From Marivirga lumbricoides (GTDB taxonomy: Bacteria > Bacteroidota > Bacteroidia > Cytophagales > Cyclobacteriaceae): a DNA stretch of 64,000 nucleotides. Shown here in pieces: positions 46,669 through 54,726 of the stretch (positions within the stretch are counted from its first letter, which is position 1; each line of letters starts with the position of its first letter). The stretch lies in NCBI RefSeq assembly GCF_014636295.1, contig NZ_BMEC01000004.1:1-64000 (forward strand), in the 5' to 3' direction. The notes beneath the pieces were generated by a model, which was not told the DNA's origin, searched no databases, and worked only from the letters and a program-made list of their open reading frames with translations. A program made the translations under genes and the position numbers.

Positions 46669-49113
46669 TTATTTAGGGTTCTCATTGGCAGTATTAGCCT
46701 CCTTATTTTTCACATATTTCTCCAGCCATTCGTGTTGTTCCCACAGCATGTGTAATATACTTTCCTTAGCACTATAGCCATGGCTTTCTTTTGGCAACAT
46801 AACTAGCCTTGCGGTGGCACCTAAGCCTTTCAGTGCATTAAAATATCTTTCACTTTGCAGCGGGTAGGTACCGGAATTGTTATCAGCCACTCCATGGATG
46901 AGTAAAAGTGGGGTTTTCATTTTATCTGCATGCATAAAAGGAGACATGTTATAATAGGTTTCTGGTGAATCCCAGTAGGTACGTTCCTCACTTTGGAATC
47001 CGAAAGGAGTGAGCGTTCGGTTGTATGCTCCGCTTCTGGCAATTCCGGCTGCAAACAGATCCGAGTGGGACAGTAAATTGGCCACCATAAAGGCTCCATA
47101 GGAATGCCCTCCAACAGCCACTTTTTCCCTGTCTATGTATCCAAGGGCATCTACAGCATCAATGGCTGCTTTGGCATTGTCCACCAGCTGTTTTCTGAAG
47201 CTGTCATTAGGCTCTTCTTCTCCTTCGCCCACAATAGGAAAGGCTGCATTATCCAAGACCACATAACCTTGTGTAACCCAATAAACCGGACTTCCATAGT
47301 AAGGGTAAATAAATTTATTAGGATTAGAAGTGTTCTGCCCAGCACTGTTTTTATCTTTATACTCCCTTGGATAGGCCCACATAATCATAGGCTTTTTCTC
47401 TTTGTTTTGCTTATCATATCCCACAGGAAGATAGAGTGTTCCATCAAGGCTAAGACCATCCTCTCGTTTGTAGGTGATGATTTCTTTATGTACATCCTGC
47501 ATGCTCTTGAAAGGATTATCAAAAGCTGTGACTTGCTTTAAATCTTCTTTTTTATTGATGTTTCTGATGTAATAGTTAGGATATTCATTTTGCGATTCAA
47601 TCCTTACAAGTATTTCACCTTTTTTCATATCTATACCTGAATAAAGGTTTTCCAGCTTGTCAGTATAACTTGACTGGTATAGCCTTTTTTTCTTTAAATT
47701 TTTCAGGTTCAGTTCGTCTACAAAAGGAAACTGTCCTTTTTCTGAATAACCATCTCCCATCAGGTAACTGTTGCCATTATTGATTACCAGTATTGTTTCA
47801 TTAAACTCATTTTTAGTGGTAACAAAGTAGCCCGGGTCGCTGTAGTTATCCTGGTAACTTCTATCCACTATAACTTTTGGCTTCTGGCTGTTGTCTGAAG
47901 GATTGAAAACATATGATTTCGTATTCCTTGTATTCCACCAGTAATCATGCGCTACGGCAATATCTTCTGTACCCCATTGTACATAGGAAAACCTATTGAT
48001 CGTTTTAAACATAGGTTGACCTTCACCTTTAAAAGGAGCATCTAATTCAAAAATTTCGTCTCTATAAGGAACCTCTTTTTCAGGGTCTCCTTCATCAAGC
48101 GCTTCTGCGTAGATGAGTGTAGCAGGTTTGTCTGAGCGCCAATTCATGCTTCTTCGGCCTGTTCTTACTGCCATAAATCCCTGGGGCAAAACCTCCTGAA
48201 GTGGTACATCCATCACTTTATTCACCAACTTACCAGATTGGTCATATACATTGGTTTCGCTGGGGAACCTATAGTAGGGCACCAGGTAAGAAAATGGCTT
48301 CTTTATTTTCTCCACCATTACATACTTTCCATCAGGAGAAACAGAAACATCAGAATACATGGCAGTCGGAAGAAATGGCTTTAGATTTCCCTCTAAAGAA
48401 AGAAGTTTCAATTCTGAAAGTGCCAGCTGCTGAAAATTAAACTCATCATTTGGGTTACTTAGTAAGTCCTGATAAGTTCTGTTTTGCGCTTTTTCACCTT
48501 TACTTACTGAAATAATGGGTCCGTCAGGAATAGCTTCTTCAGTATTAATTAGCTCCTTTCTGTCGGCAGGTAGGGTGGTGACAAACAATCCGGAATTGTC
48601 TTTCTGCCACTCCAATGGATTGCCCATATTGGCATTTACAATCTCGTCAGTCAGCTTTTTGGCTGATGAAGTTTTGATGTCTAGCACCCAAACCTGCACT
48701 CCTTTGTCGGTGGTGTGGGTAAAGGCTATTTTTTGCTGATCTGGCGACCAGTTGAAATTTGCTAATCGTGGGTTTTCAGGAAGCCCTTTTACCTCAGTAT
48801 TAGATGGTTTAAGTGCCTTCTTTGTTTTGATATTGTTATAATAGGTAGTTCTGCTGCCTATATTGGTTTTAGGATTAATTCTTAATCCTCCGAGCCTTAA
48901 CTCTTGTTCCGATAATTCAGCGATTGATTTGTAGGGATCACGAAAAAGTAAAATTACATTTTCGCCTTTCTTATCAATTAACACAGAAGGAGCAAGAGGG
49001 GCCTCTACCAGTTCCAGTATTTCTGTAGGCGGTTTTTGGTATTTAAGACTTTCCTGTGCCTTAGCAAAAGTTGCCAGAAGCAGGAGGAGAAGAATTGGCA
49101 TTAGTTTTTTCAT
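46669..49113 (-). CDS. Exported S9-family prolyl oligopeptidase-like serine peptidase
   Basis: The ATG at 49113 starts a clear signal peptide (MKKLMPILLLLLLATFAKAQ); the frame is open 26 codons farther, but that start fits poorly. The N-terminal half has beta-propeller repeats (NFNWSPDQQKIAF, VSVSPDGKYVMVEK), and the C-terminal alpha/beta hydrolase domain has the catalytic triad Ser671 (GGHSYGAF), Asp744 (HGVADNNSG) and His778 (ESHGYS). It probably acts as a di- or oligopeptidase (DPP/glutamyl-endopeptidase-like branch) in the periplasm. It is transcribed alone. Confidence 0.93.
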   Translation of the reverse strand: MKKLMPILLLLLLATFAKAQESLKYQKPPTEILELVEAPLAPSVLIDKKGENVILLFRDPYKSIAELSEQELRLGGLRINPKTNIGSRTTYYNNIKTKKALKPSNTEVKGLPENPRLANFNWSPDQQKIAFTHTTDKGVQVWVLDIKTSSAKKLTDEIVNANMGNPLEWQKDNSGLFVTTLPADRKELINTEEAIPDGPIISVSKGEKAQNRTYQDLLSNPNDEFNFQQLALSELKLLSLEGNLKPFLPTAMYSDVSVSPDGKYVMVEKIKKPFSYLVPYYRFPSETNVYDQSGKLVNKVMDVPLQEVLPQGFMAVRTGRRSMNWRSDKPATLIYAEALDEGDPEKEVPYRDEIFELDAPFKGEGQPMFKTINRFSYVQWGTEDIAVAHDYWWNTRNTKSYVFNPSDNSQKPKVIVDRSYQDNYSDPGYFVTTKNEFNETILVINNGNSYLMGDGYSEKGQFPFVDELNLKNLKKKRLYQSSYTDKLENLYSGIDMKKGEILVRIESQNEYPNYYIRNINKKEDLKQVTAFDNPFKSMQDVHKEIITYKREDGLSLDGTLYLPVGYDKQNKEKKPMIMWAYPREYKDKNSAGQNTSNPNKFIYPYYGSPVYWVTQGYVVLDNAAFPIVGEGEEEPNDSFRKQLVDNAKAAIDAVDALGYIDREKVAVGGHSYGAFMVANLLSHSDLFAAGIARSGAYNRTLTPFGFQSEERTYWDSPETYYNMSPFMHADKMKTPLLLIHGVADNNSGTYPLQSERYFNALKGLGATARLVMLPKESHGYSAKESILHMLWEQHEWLEKYVKNKEANTANENPK

Positions 49114-49528
49114 TGTTTTTAATTTAAGGTGAAATTTAGAATAAACCTGTTTAGAATGATTTAATTTAAAGCGTTCTGTTTTAATATTCAATAGTATAGT
49201 CTTACTATTACATGAGAGGTAGCATTAGAGATTTGATTTATATCTTTTGTAGTATAGCTGTAGGTAAGAAAAGCACTTACAATGGACAGCTTTACAAGAG
49301 CTTTGCTCTTACTTCTTCGTTGCAAAGGAGGGAGGTAGGAGAGGAAGAGTAGTGACTCTGTCGGAAGCAAACCAATATTCATGAAAATTTTCAGCAGTTT
49401 TCGATGAATGATTATTTCTACACTTAGAAAAAACTTAGGTTTAAAGTTAAAATTGACAAGAGCGAGCATATTTCTTCTTGTCTTGTAAAATGTAGGAAAA
49501 GCTTATTTTAGTTTAACCAAAATAGAAA
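49114..49528. other. 415-bp gap between S9 peptidase and zinc-ribbon genes
   Basis: The gap has no convincing gene. It contains one copy of a 43-bp imperfect repeat (49288-49330), the second copy of which lies beyond the next two genes. A leader or promoter for the S9 gene presumably lies at its left side. Confidence 0.5.
49288..49330 (+). repeat. 43-bp imperfect direct repeat, copy 1
   Basis: It shares 33 of 43 positions, without gaps, with 50849-50891, including AGCTTTAC, TGCTCTTA and TCGTTGCAAA. The two copies flank the zinc-ribbon gene pair in the same orientation. Confidence 0.6.
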
Positions 49529-50065
49529 ATGATACAATGCAATAACTGTAAGAATGAAGCAGGAGACGAAGTGATGATCTGCAATGTTTGTAATTATCCT
49601 ATTCAGGGAACGGTGCAAGAACAAGCAGCTTTTACTGCAAGGCAAGTGATACAGAAAAGTGATGTGGAAGAATCAATTGGCAAACTTAAAAATGCACGCC
49701 TTATTTTGTATGCTGTGGGAGCGTTCTACCTTATCGGTCCTTTTACGCCTCTTATGAGTTCCGGCTCTTCAATAGTAGTGGGTATTAGCGTTTTCTTAGG
49801 GTTGATGTTTATTGGGTTTGGTCTTCTAACTTACAGGAAACCAGTAATGGCTATTGGGATTTCTCTCGGTCTGATTGTATTTTATTACATTATCCTTCTA
49901 TTAATCAGCCCCATTGCTTTATTTACTGGTATTTTATGGAAAATGATCATTTTAGTAATATTGGGATATGGATTCGTGAGTGTTAGAAAATCGCATCGTA
50001 TTTTAAAACAAAATACATATTTAGCTTCAATTTTAGGATTTGGGGCCGGAGGAGAAAAGGGTTAA
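49529..50065 (+). CDS. Zinc-ribbon membrane protein of unknown function
   Basis: The N-terminus is a zinc ribbon with two CxxC pairs (MIQCNNCKNEAGDEVMICNVCNYPIQG, split here as CNNC and CNVC). A polar stretch of 40 residues follows, then four hydrophobic segments from about residue 57 to 150 that probably span the membrane. Such proteins are common but uncharacterised. The next gene (75-bp gap) is a likely partner. Confidence 0.75.
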   Translation: MIQCNNCKNEAGDEVMICNVCNYPIQGTVQEQAAFTARQVIQKSDVEESIGKLKNARLILYAVGAFYLIGPFTPLMSSGSSIVVGISVFLGLMFIGFGLLTYRKPVMAIGISLGLIVFYYIILLLISPIALFTGILWKMIILVILGYGFVSVRKSHRILKQNTYLASILGFGAGGEKG

Positions 50066-50140
50066 CTTGAAATTACGGAATAACAGCTTTGAAGCTAATA
50101 AAATATAGTGATATAAAATTAAATAAGAAGCTAGTAAAAA

Positions 50141-50809
50141 ATGAAAAAAGACGCGTTCAAATTATCTTTGCCAGATGATATTACTTTTGCTCAGCTTAAT
50201 GAAGAAAGAACTCGGGGAAGTAAATTTATTTTTTTCATCTATCTAATACCCCGCCCTTGGTCACCTGTAAAAAGAATATCGAGAGTTTATTTTATCAGGC
50301 CAGACGATAAAATTAGTAAAATAAATAAGAAGTATAATTTTATAACATTACTGTGGGGATGGTGGGGCTTACCTTTGGGACCTGTTATTACTTATAAAAC
50401 CATCCAAAGCAATCGGACAGGCATAGATATTACTGATGATGTATATGATAATTTAGGTCAGGGAGATTTTGAAAAGAGAAAAGTAGTTATCCGAAAAGCA
50501 AGTACTATTTTTTTACAGCCATCAAAAGATATAATACAAGAATTTCTGAAAGGTTTCAAAAAGTGGGAGGAGAAAGGGGTAAAACTTACAGAAGAGCCCA
50601 TTGTAGGAGATTATATTGATACAGAAGAATCTTATTATGTAATTGGTTTGAATAAATTGGATTTAGATAAATCTGAAAACATCAGAGAAGCACTATACAG
50701 ATATTTCTTACCAAGGACTAAATTTGAATTTATTGATTTAAATGAAGAATCAGAAATAACTGAGAAATTGAAGATGCACGGTATAAAAATAAATATTCTT
50801 AAATCTTAA
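50141..50809 (+). CDS. Unknown protein with one hydrophobic segment
   Basis: I do not recognise a family with certainty. The 222-residue protein has an N-terminal part (1-115) containing a hydrophobic patch LLWGWWGLPLGPVITYKTI flanked by charged segments; this resembles short Trp/Gly/Pro segments seen in proteins found with zinc-ribbon genes, which would fit its neighbour. The C-terminal half is charged and has a possible alpha-beta fold (YYVIGLNKLDLDKSENIREALYRYF). There is no signal peptide. Confidence 0.6.
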   Translation: MKKDAFKLSLPDDITFAQLNEERTRGSKFIFFIYLIPRPWSPVKRISRVYFIRPDDKISKINKKYNFITLLWGWWGLPLGPVITYKTIQSNRTGIDITDDVYDNLGQGDFEKRKVVIRKASTIFLQPSKDIIQEFLKGFKKWEEKGVKLTEEPIVGDYIDTEESYYVIGLNKLDLDKSENIREALYRYFLPRTKFEFIDLNEESEITEKLKMHGIKINILKS

Positions 50810-50848
50810 GCCGGATTAGAGGCTAAAGAGATTTCATTTTAGGTGCTC

Positions 50849-50891
50849 AGCTTTACTAAATCGGTGCTCTTATCTTCTCGTTGCAAACGAG
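50849..50891 (+). repeat. 43-bp imperfect direct repeat, copy 2
   Basis: Second copy of the element at 49288-49330. Its last part forms a small hairpin, CTCGTT-GCA-AACGAG, which copy 1 lacks in perfect form. Confidence 0.6.
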
Positions 50892-50928
50892 GAGTAAAAA
50901 TATATCTAATTGAATTAGATTGAGCTGA

Positions 50929-51291
50929 TTAAAAATACTGCCAGAATACCATGGTTCCTATAATTGCAGCAGCGAAAGCTACAATGAGCACAGCACCTGC
51001 AGAAAGATCTTTCACTTTGCCTATCACTTCATGTTGTTGAGGGTGCAGGTGATCACACAGCTTTTCCAAAGCAGTATTGCCCGCTTCTGCCATTAACACA
51101 ACGCCAATGCAGGCAATAATAATAAGCCAATGATCTGCTGTAATGCCTAATCGAAAGCCTAATGATATGGCAATGGTGGCAGCCAGTAGCTGGATTCTGA
51201 AATTGTTCTCTTCGAATAGCATATAAATACCTTTTAGAGCATATCCGTAGCTTTTTATATTCTTGTTGATGCTATTTTTTATACCTAACAT
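50929..51291 (-). CDS. dgkA: Diacylglycerol kinase family protein (DgkA/undecaprenol kinase type)
   Basis: The 120-residue protein has three membrane helices and the family motifs: ENNFRIQLLAA, EAGNTALEKLCD (catalytic Glu and metal-binding Glu/Asn region) and GKVKDLSAGAVLI. Gram-negative DgkA phosphorylates diacylglycerol, while the related enzyme of Gram-positives acts on undecaprenol; the sequence does not decide which. Its start overlaps the end of the DUF1361 gene by 20 bp. Confidence 0.92.
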   Translation of the reverse strand: MLGIKNSINKNIKSYGYALKGIYMLFEENNFRIQLLAATIAISLGFRLGITADHWLIIIACIGVVLMAEAGNTALEKLCDHLHPQQHEVIGKVKDLSAGAVLIVAFAAAIIGTMVFWQYF

Positions 51292-51940
51292 TTTTAATCA
51301 TCTGAAGGGTGAGAAAATAAGTGAAGCCTATGAACAAGCTGAAACCGATAATGATGCTCCATGCTTCAGGATCGCCTAACTGAACCAAAGCATCCCAAAT
51401 AAGGTGATGCGGTCTTGTAAGAAGATCCCAACTGTTCCAGCGCTGCACACGGCCGAGATAAATTCCATAACTCGAGAGAATAATAATAGCAGCCATTATA
51501 AGCCGGCATTTGAACTCACTAAATGTGTTGGAAAGAATTTGTTGCACCTTGTATAAACAGTATAAACCTAGCAATAAACCCGTGCATGCCGAGGAAAAGA
51601 ATACAATGATATCTATCCATTGAGCTGGGTTAATCCAGCGGTTAAGATGCACCAAATCTGTAATAAGATAAGGTGCATTGGGCCAGAATAGCAGGCAAAG
51701 ACCGAATAAACCGAACTGTTTCCATTTGGCTAATGGTTTGCTCATTTCCAGCCGTTTCTGCCAGATCAGCGCGAAAAACAGAGGTACCCAGGCCAGGAAT
51801 AAATTCCATACCAGGAAGAAATAGGTGTAATTTGAAGTAACGATGCTTTGAAAAGCAATTAGGCCTCCGCAAAAAGCAGTGAGTAAACAGAGCCATTTTG
51901 TGGTGGAACCAATAAATTTAATTGATGTGGAAATCTGCAT
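51272..51940 (-). CDS. DUF1361 integral membrane protein
   Basis: The 222-residue protein has about six helices and the DUF1361 signature blocks: LVWNLFLAWVPLFFAL, FWPNAPYLITDLVHL and SSYGIYLGRVQRWNSWDL. The family is found in many bacteria, with unknown function. It lies 2 bp after the preceding gene and overlaps dgkA by 20 bp, which means coupled translation. Confidence 0.9.
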   Translation of the reverse strand: MQISTSIKFIGSTTKWLCLLTAFCGGLIAFQSIVTSNYTYFFLVWNLFLAWVPLFFALIWQKRLEMSKPLAKWKQFGLFGLCLLFWPNAPYLITDLVHLNRWINPAQWIDIIVFFSSACTGLLLGLYCLYKVQQILSNTFSEFKCRLIMAAIIILSSYGIYLGRVQRWNSWDLLTRPHHLIWDALVQLGDPEAWSIIIGFSLFIGFTYFLTLQMIKNVRYKK

Positions 51941-51942
51941 AT

Positions 51943-52416
51943 TTATAATTTTTGATGTTGAGTAAATTGATTTCTACTGAGGTAGCGATGTATATGACTT
52001 GCTTTTAATTTTTCATAGGTGAAAATGCTCCATCCCAAAAGGGCCGAGATGTCGACTGTGAAAAGTAGAGCCCTGGATTCTTTGTGAATACCTTGTGCCA
52101 GTATGAATACATTTATCAAAGCGAAGGAAAATACCATGAAAGGCAAAAAGTAATGGTACATTGCCCTTGGGGCTAAATTGAGCTTAAAATAACCATCAAT
52201 ACGCTCAAAGGTTCCGAAAAGAATCAAGCTGGCTATTAGAGCAATGATAGTAGTTAATACACTTCCTATTATCCAAAATACTAAAATGAAATTAGCTTCC
52301 AGAATGCTCTTTTCTTCAATGTAGGCAAGCATTAACAGAAAAATAAACATGGATAAAGGGCCTGTTTTTAGCGCTGTCTTCAGGTGGATTTTAAAAATGT
52401 CATTCATCACATTCAA
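51943..52416 (-). CDS. Hypothetical four-helix membrane protein
   Basis: The 157-residue protein has four hydrophobic segments (about 18-30, 43-68, 91-110, 115-133) and no recognised motif. It overlaps the preceding gene by 17 bp and is followed after 2 bp by DUF1361. Its place in this operon suggests a common membrane complex or a shared lipid-related role; this is inference only. Confidence 0.7.
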   Translation of the reverse strand: MNVMNDIFKIHLKTALKTGPLSMFIFLLMLAYIEEKSILEANFILVFWIIGSVLTTIIALIASLILFGTFERIDGYFKLNLAPRAMYHYFLPFMVFSFALINVFILAQGIHKESRALLFTVDISALLGWSIFTYEKLKASHIHRYLSRNQFTQHQKL

Positions 52417-53842
52417 GTGCTTTAAGTGTTAGATAATCCTGGTAGTTCCATGAAAGCCAACCCCTGTTCTCTTCTCTTTCTTCAAATGAACTGATTTTCT
52501 GATTCAGGGCTATCTGAGTTGCTTCAGCCAGGTAAGGATTCTGGCGGAGAGGTAATAGCTGAGGGATATTAGCATCGGAAAGCTGGATCAAATAATTGAT
52601 ATCCGGATTCTCACTTTTGCTCAGATTATAACGGGTAATCCAGCTATCCCAGGGAATAAAGCTGCTGATTAATAGGAGAGCGAGAGCTACCCAGCTATTA
52701 ATGTTGAGAAGGTACCATGTAGTCTTTTTATTCTTCACTTTTACATAGGTAGTAAGCAGACCGGCTACCACTAAAATGATATAAACAAAAACACCAATTC
52801 TCTTATATGTTAAGCTGAATTCCTGGATATAAATAAGGTTTTTGTAGGTAATACTGGCAGCTAATAGCAGGTTTTGCGCAATCCAAACATAAGCTAATCT
52901 CTTTAAGGTGAGATGGTTTTTATAGAAATTCATATTGCCTCTGAAGTAATAAAGCAAGATGCTAATGGCCAGCACAATTGAAATAATTAGGGTGTATACT
53001 CCCTGATGCACAAAGTCGGCATGAGAAAATTCAGGATCCTGCGTAATGCCCTTCAGAAGATACTGTAAATCTGCTCCATTAAACGCCAATAGAAGTATGT
53101 TTAAAAGAATGAGTAGCGTAACAGCAGTTTTTAACTCAAACTTAAGTGCAAGGGGGTGGGTGTCCGTCAATAGTTTTCTCTTCCTGCTGATGGTATTGCC
53201 TTGTTGGGCCTGCCAGCGATTCATTTGATTTAAAGGATGATAAAAGCATATTCCTGCTAAGAGTACCCCGAGCCAAAAAGTGAATGAAATCCAATCCCAT
53301 GAAATCCAATTGAAGGCATTGGAGAATAAAGGGTTTGCAGTAGCATAGAGAAGAATAAAAATAACAGCACCCACTAAGGGGATGGCTACCGCACTTACCC
53401 GCAAAACAGCTAATTGCTGGCTTTTATTTGCCTTTACATCTCCGGGATCCAAAGAGGTAGCAGTGCTGAAAAGCTTGTCGGTAATCCATATTAAAGGGGT
53501 GACCAGCACGGAATAGAGACTATTGGCCAGTAGTACAAAAACAGACTGGCTGTTTAAATTAAGGCTTGCCACTAACAATAGCGTGAAAGCAGAAAGGCTT
53601 AGTATGGCTATGGTGGAATGAAAAATGATAATAGCTATGGATGACAATACCATGCCTGAAATAAAAAACCATAAATACCCTTTGGCCTTGATTGGTTGTG
53701 AATGTTTTATAAGTAAAATAAGAAGAAGCAAAGCTGTAAACAATAGACTGTTAATCCCAAATCCTTGTTGGTAGAATAAGAAGCTACTAAATAATATGAG
53801 CAAGCCGTATCGCCAGAGGGTAGATTTCATTGTGTTTTTCAT
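52400..53842 (-). CDS. DUF4153/DUF4173-like polytopic membrane protein
   Basis: The 480-residue protein has about 12 hydrophobic segments. The arrangement with GAVIFILLYATANPLFS, a central soluble stretch, and YKRIGVFVYIILVVAGLLT near residue 340 matches the Bacteroidota DUF4153/DUF4173 proteins, whose function is unknown. A soluble C-terminal part of about 80 residues follows (WITRYNLSKSE). The start at 53842 has a second ATG at 53830 as an alternative. It is the first gene of the operon and has two palindromes upstream. Confidence 0.78.
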   Translation of the reverse strand: MKNTMKSTLWRYGLLILFSSFLFYQQGFGINSLLFTALLLLILLIKHSQPIKAKGYLWFFISGMVLSSIAIIIFHSTIAILSLSAFTLLLVASLNLNSQSVFVLLANSLYSVLVTPLIWITDKLFSTATSLDPGDVKANKSQQLAVLRVSAVAIPLVGAVIFILLYATANPLFSNAFNWISWDWISFTFWLGVLLAGICFYHPLNQMNRWQAQQGNTISRKRKLLTDTHPLALKFELKTAVTLLILLNILLLAFNGADLQYLLKGITQDPEFSHADFVHQGVYTLIISIVLAISILLYYFRGNMNFYKNHLTLKRLAYVWIAQNLLLAASITYKNLIYIQEFSLTYKRIGVFVYIILVVAGLLTTYVKVKNKKTTWYLLNINSWVALALLLISSFIPWDSWITRYNLSKSENPDINYLIQLSDANIPQLLPLRQNPYLAEATQIALNQKISSFEEREENRGWLSWNYQDYLTLKALECDE

Positions 53843-53872
53843 AGTTAGTATAATAGTTATTTAATCGAAAGC

Positions 53873-53889
53873 ACTTTGTATTTCAAAGT
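53873..53889. promoter_or_regulatory. Operator-like palindrome 1 of the DUF4153-DUF1361-dgkA operon
   Basis: ACTTTGTATTTCAAAGT is an inverted repeat with 6-bp arms and a 5-bp centre, 31-47 bp before the start of the first gene. On the operon strand it reads TACTTTGAAATACAAAGT and could overlap the promoter. Confidence 0.65.
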
Positions 53890-53993
53890 ATTTAATAAAA
53901 AAAATATGCAGTTAAATTTTATCGCTGCATATAGTGCTTAACTCTTCTTTTGTCTTTTTATCAAAATATTAATTATAGTGATAAAAATAAAAG

Positions 53994-54012
53994 TACTTTG
54001 AATCACAAAGTA
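53994..54012. promoter_or_regulatory. Operator-like palindrome 2 of the same operon
   Basis: TACTTTGAATCACAAAGTA has 7-bp arms and a 5-bp centre, the same half-sites as palindrome 1, 122 bp away. The pair suggests cooperative binding or looping by a dimeric regulator; no regulator gene lies close by. Confidence 0.65.
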
Positions 54013-54107
54013 AAGGTAACTGAAGTTTTTAAAAATATGCAACAATTGGCCAAAAAATTAAAAATAAATTGAGGGGTAGGTGTATCTTCAGAGGTGCTTA
54101 GCTTTCT

Positions 54108-54129
54108 CCTGTTGGTGAAAACAGCAACA
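54108..54129. repeat. Short hairpin repeat GTTGRTG-type
   Basis: GTTGGTG-AAAACA-GCAAC here resembles 54395-54416 (GTTGATG-TTTT-CACAAAC) and 54453-54472 (GTTGATG-AAAA-CACCAAC). Each can fold on itself; the latter two are also inverted with respect to one another. Confidence 0.45.
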
Positions 54130-54164
54130 AAACGGAAGGAATAACTACTACTTCACCTTTCCTT

Positions 54165-54330
54165 TGCCATGGCTCGTGTCTCACGAGTCATTTAGCAGAT
54201 ACTGTGATATTTGGCTGCCTAGTTACACAATTGATAATCAGCTTCAATTGCTCTTTATTAATCACAAATAGCCTTCCAGTTAAGTTTCGTGGGACACGAA
54301 CCTAGGCGAGAGGCGAGAGTAATAAAAAAA
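54165..54330 (+). repeat. Paired-hairpin (REP/MITE-like) repeat, copy A
   Basis: This 166-bp unit begins GGCTCGTGTCTCACGAG (54171-54187) and ends TTTCGTGGGACACGAACC (54285-54302), which are inverted versions of one another; each end also folds as CGTG-NNN-CACG. A CAATTGA/TTCAATTG inverted pair lies in the centre. It is about 95 percent identical to copy B at 54541. No coding frame. The layout suits a non-autonomous mobile element or a BIME-like unit. Confidence 0.75.
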
Positions 54331-54540
54331 TCATGACAAAACCTGCATAGCAGTTCTCATGAGTATATGTCACCCCTAGAAGTATAATCTCCTTGTTGAT
54401 GTTTTCACAAACAAGCTTTTTTTTTAAAAAACAATACTTTGCTGCAGCTAGAGTTGTTGATGAAAACACCAACGATATGAAGGTTCAAATACGCTCTATC
54501 AGGGAAAACAAAAATGACTTTGTTAGCCATTGTATGTATC

Positions 54541-54699
54541 TGCCATGGTTCGTGTCTCACGAGCCATTAGCAGATACTGTGATATTTGGCTGCCTAGTTA
54601 CAATTGATAATCAGTTTCAATTGCTCTTTATTAATCACAAATAGCCTTCCAGTTAAGTTTCGTGGGACACGAACCTAGGCGAGAGGAGTAATAAAAAAA
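54541..54699 (+). repeat. Paired-hairpin (REP/MITE-like) repeat, copy B
   Basis: Second copy, 159 bp, same orientation, differing from copy A by a few substitutions and short indels (such as GAGAGGCGAGAG to GAGAGGAG). It lies directly beyond the end of the EcsC gene, and its A-run end (T-run on the minus strand) could serve as transcription end for EcsC. Confidence 0.75.
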
Positions 54700-54726
54700 C
54701 CAGTACAAAATCTTCATCCTCAATTC

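Larger units (their letters stand above)
53843..54726. other. 884-bp non-coding region with operator-like sites and repeats
   Basis: From left to right it holds two ACTTTG-N5-CAAAGT palindromes, then a pair of about 160-bp direct repeats built of paired hairpins, with other short hairpins (GTTGRTG/CACCAAC) between them. The only open frames are chance ones within the repeats. Confidence 0.7.

Noticed and set aside
49188-49469. Minus-strand frame of 93 codons before the S9 peptidase gene
   Set aside because: It overlaps the repeat at 49288, has no recognisable motif, and its composition is not protein-like.
54393-54644. Open frame of 83 codons on the plus strand
   Set aside because: It runs through repeat copy B and the hairpins, has no family features and exists by chance.
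53843-54726. Regulator gene expected before the DUF4153-like operon
   Set aside because: All six frames were considered; only repeats and short chance frames are found.
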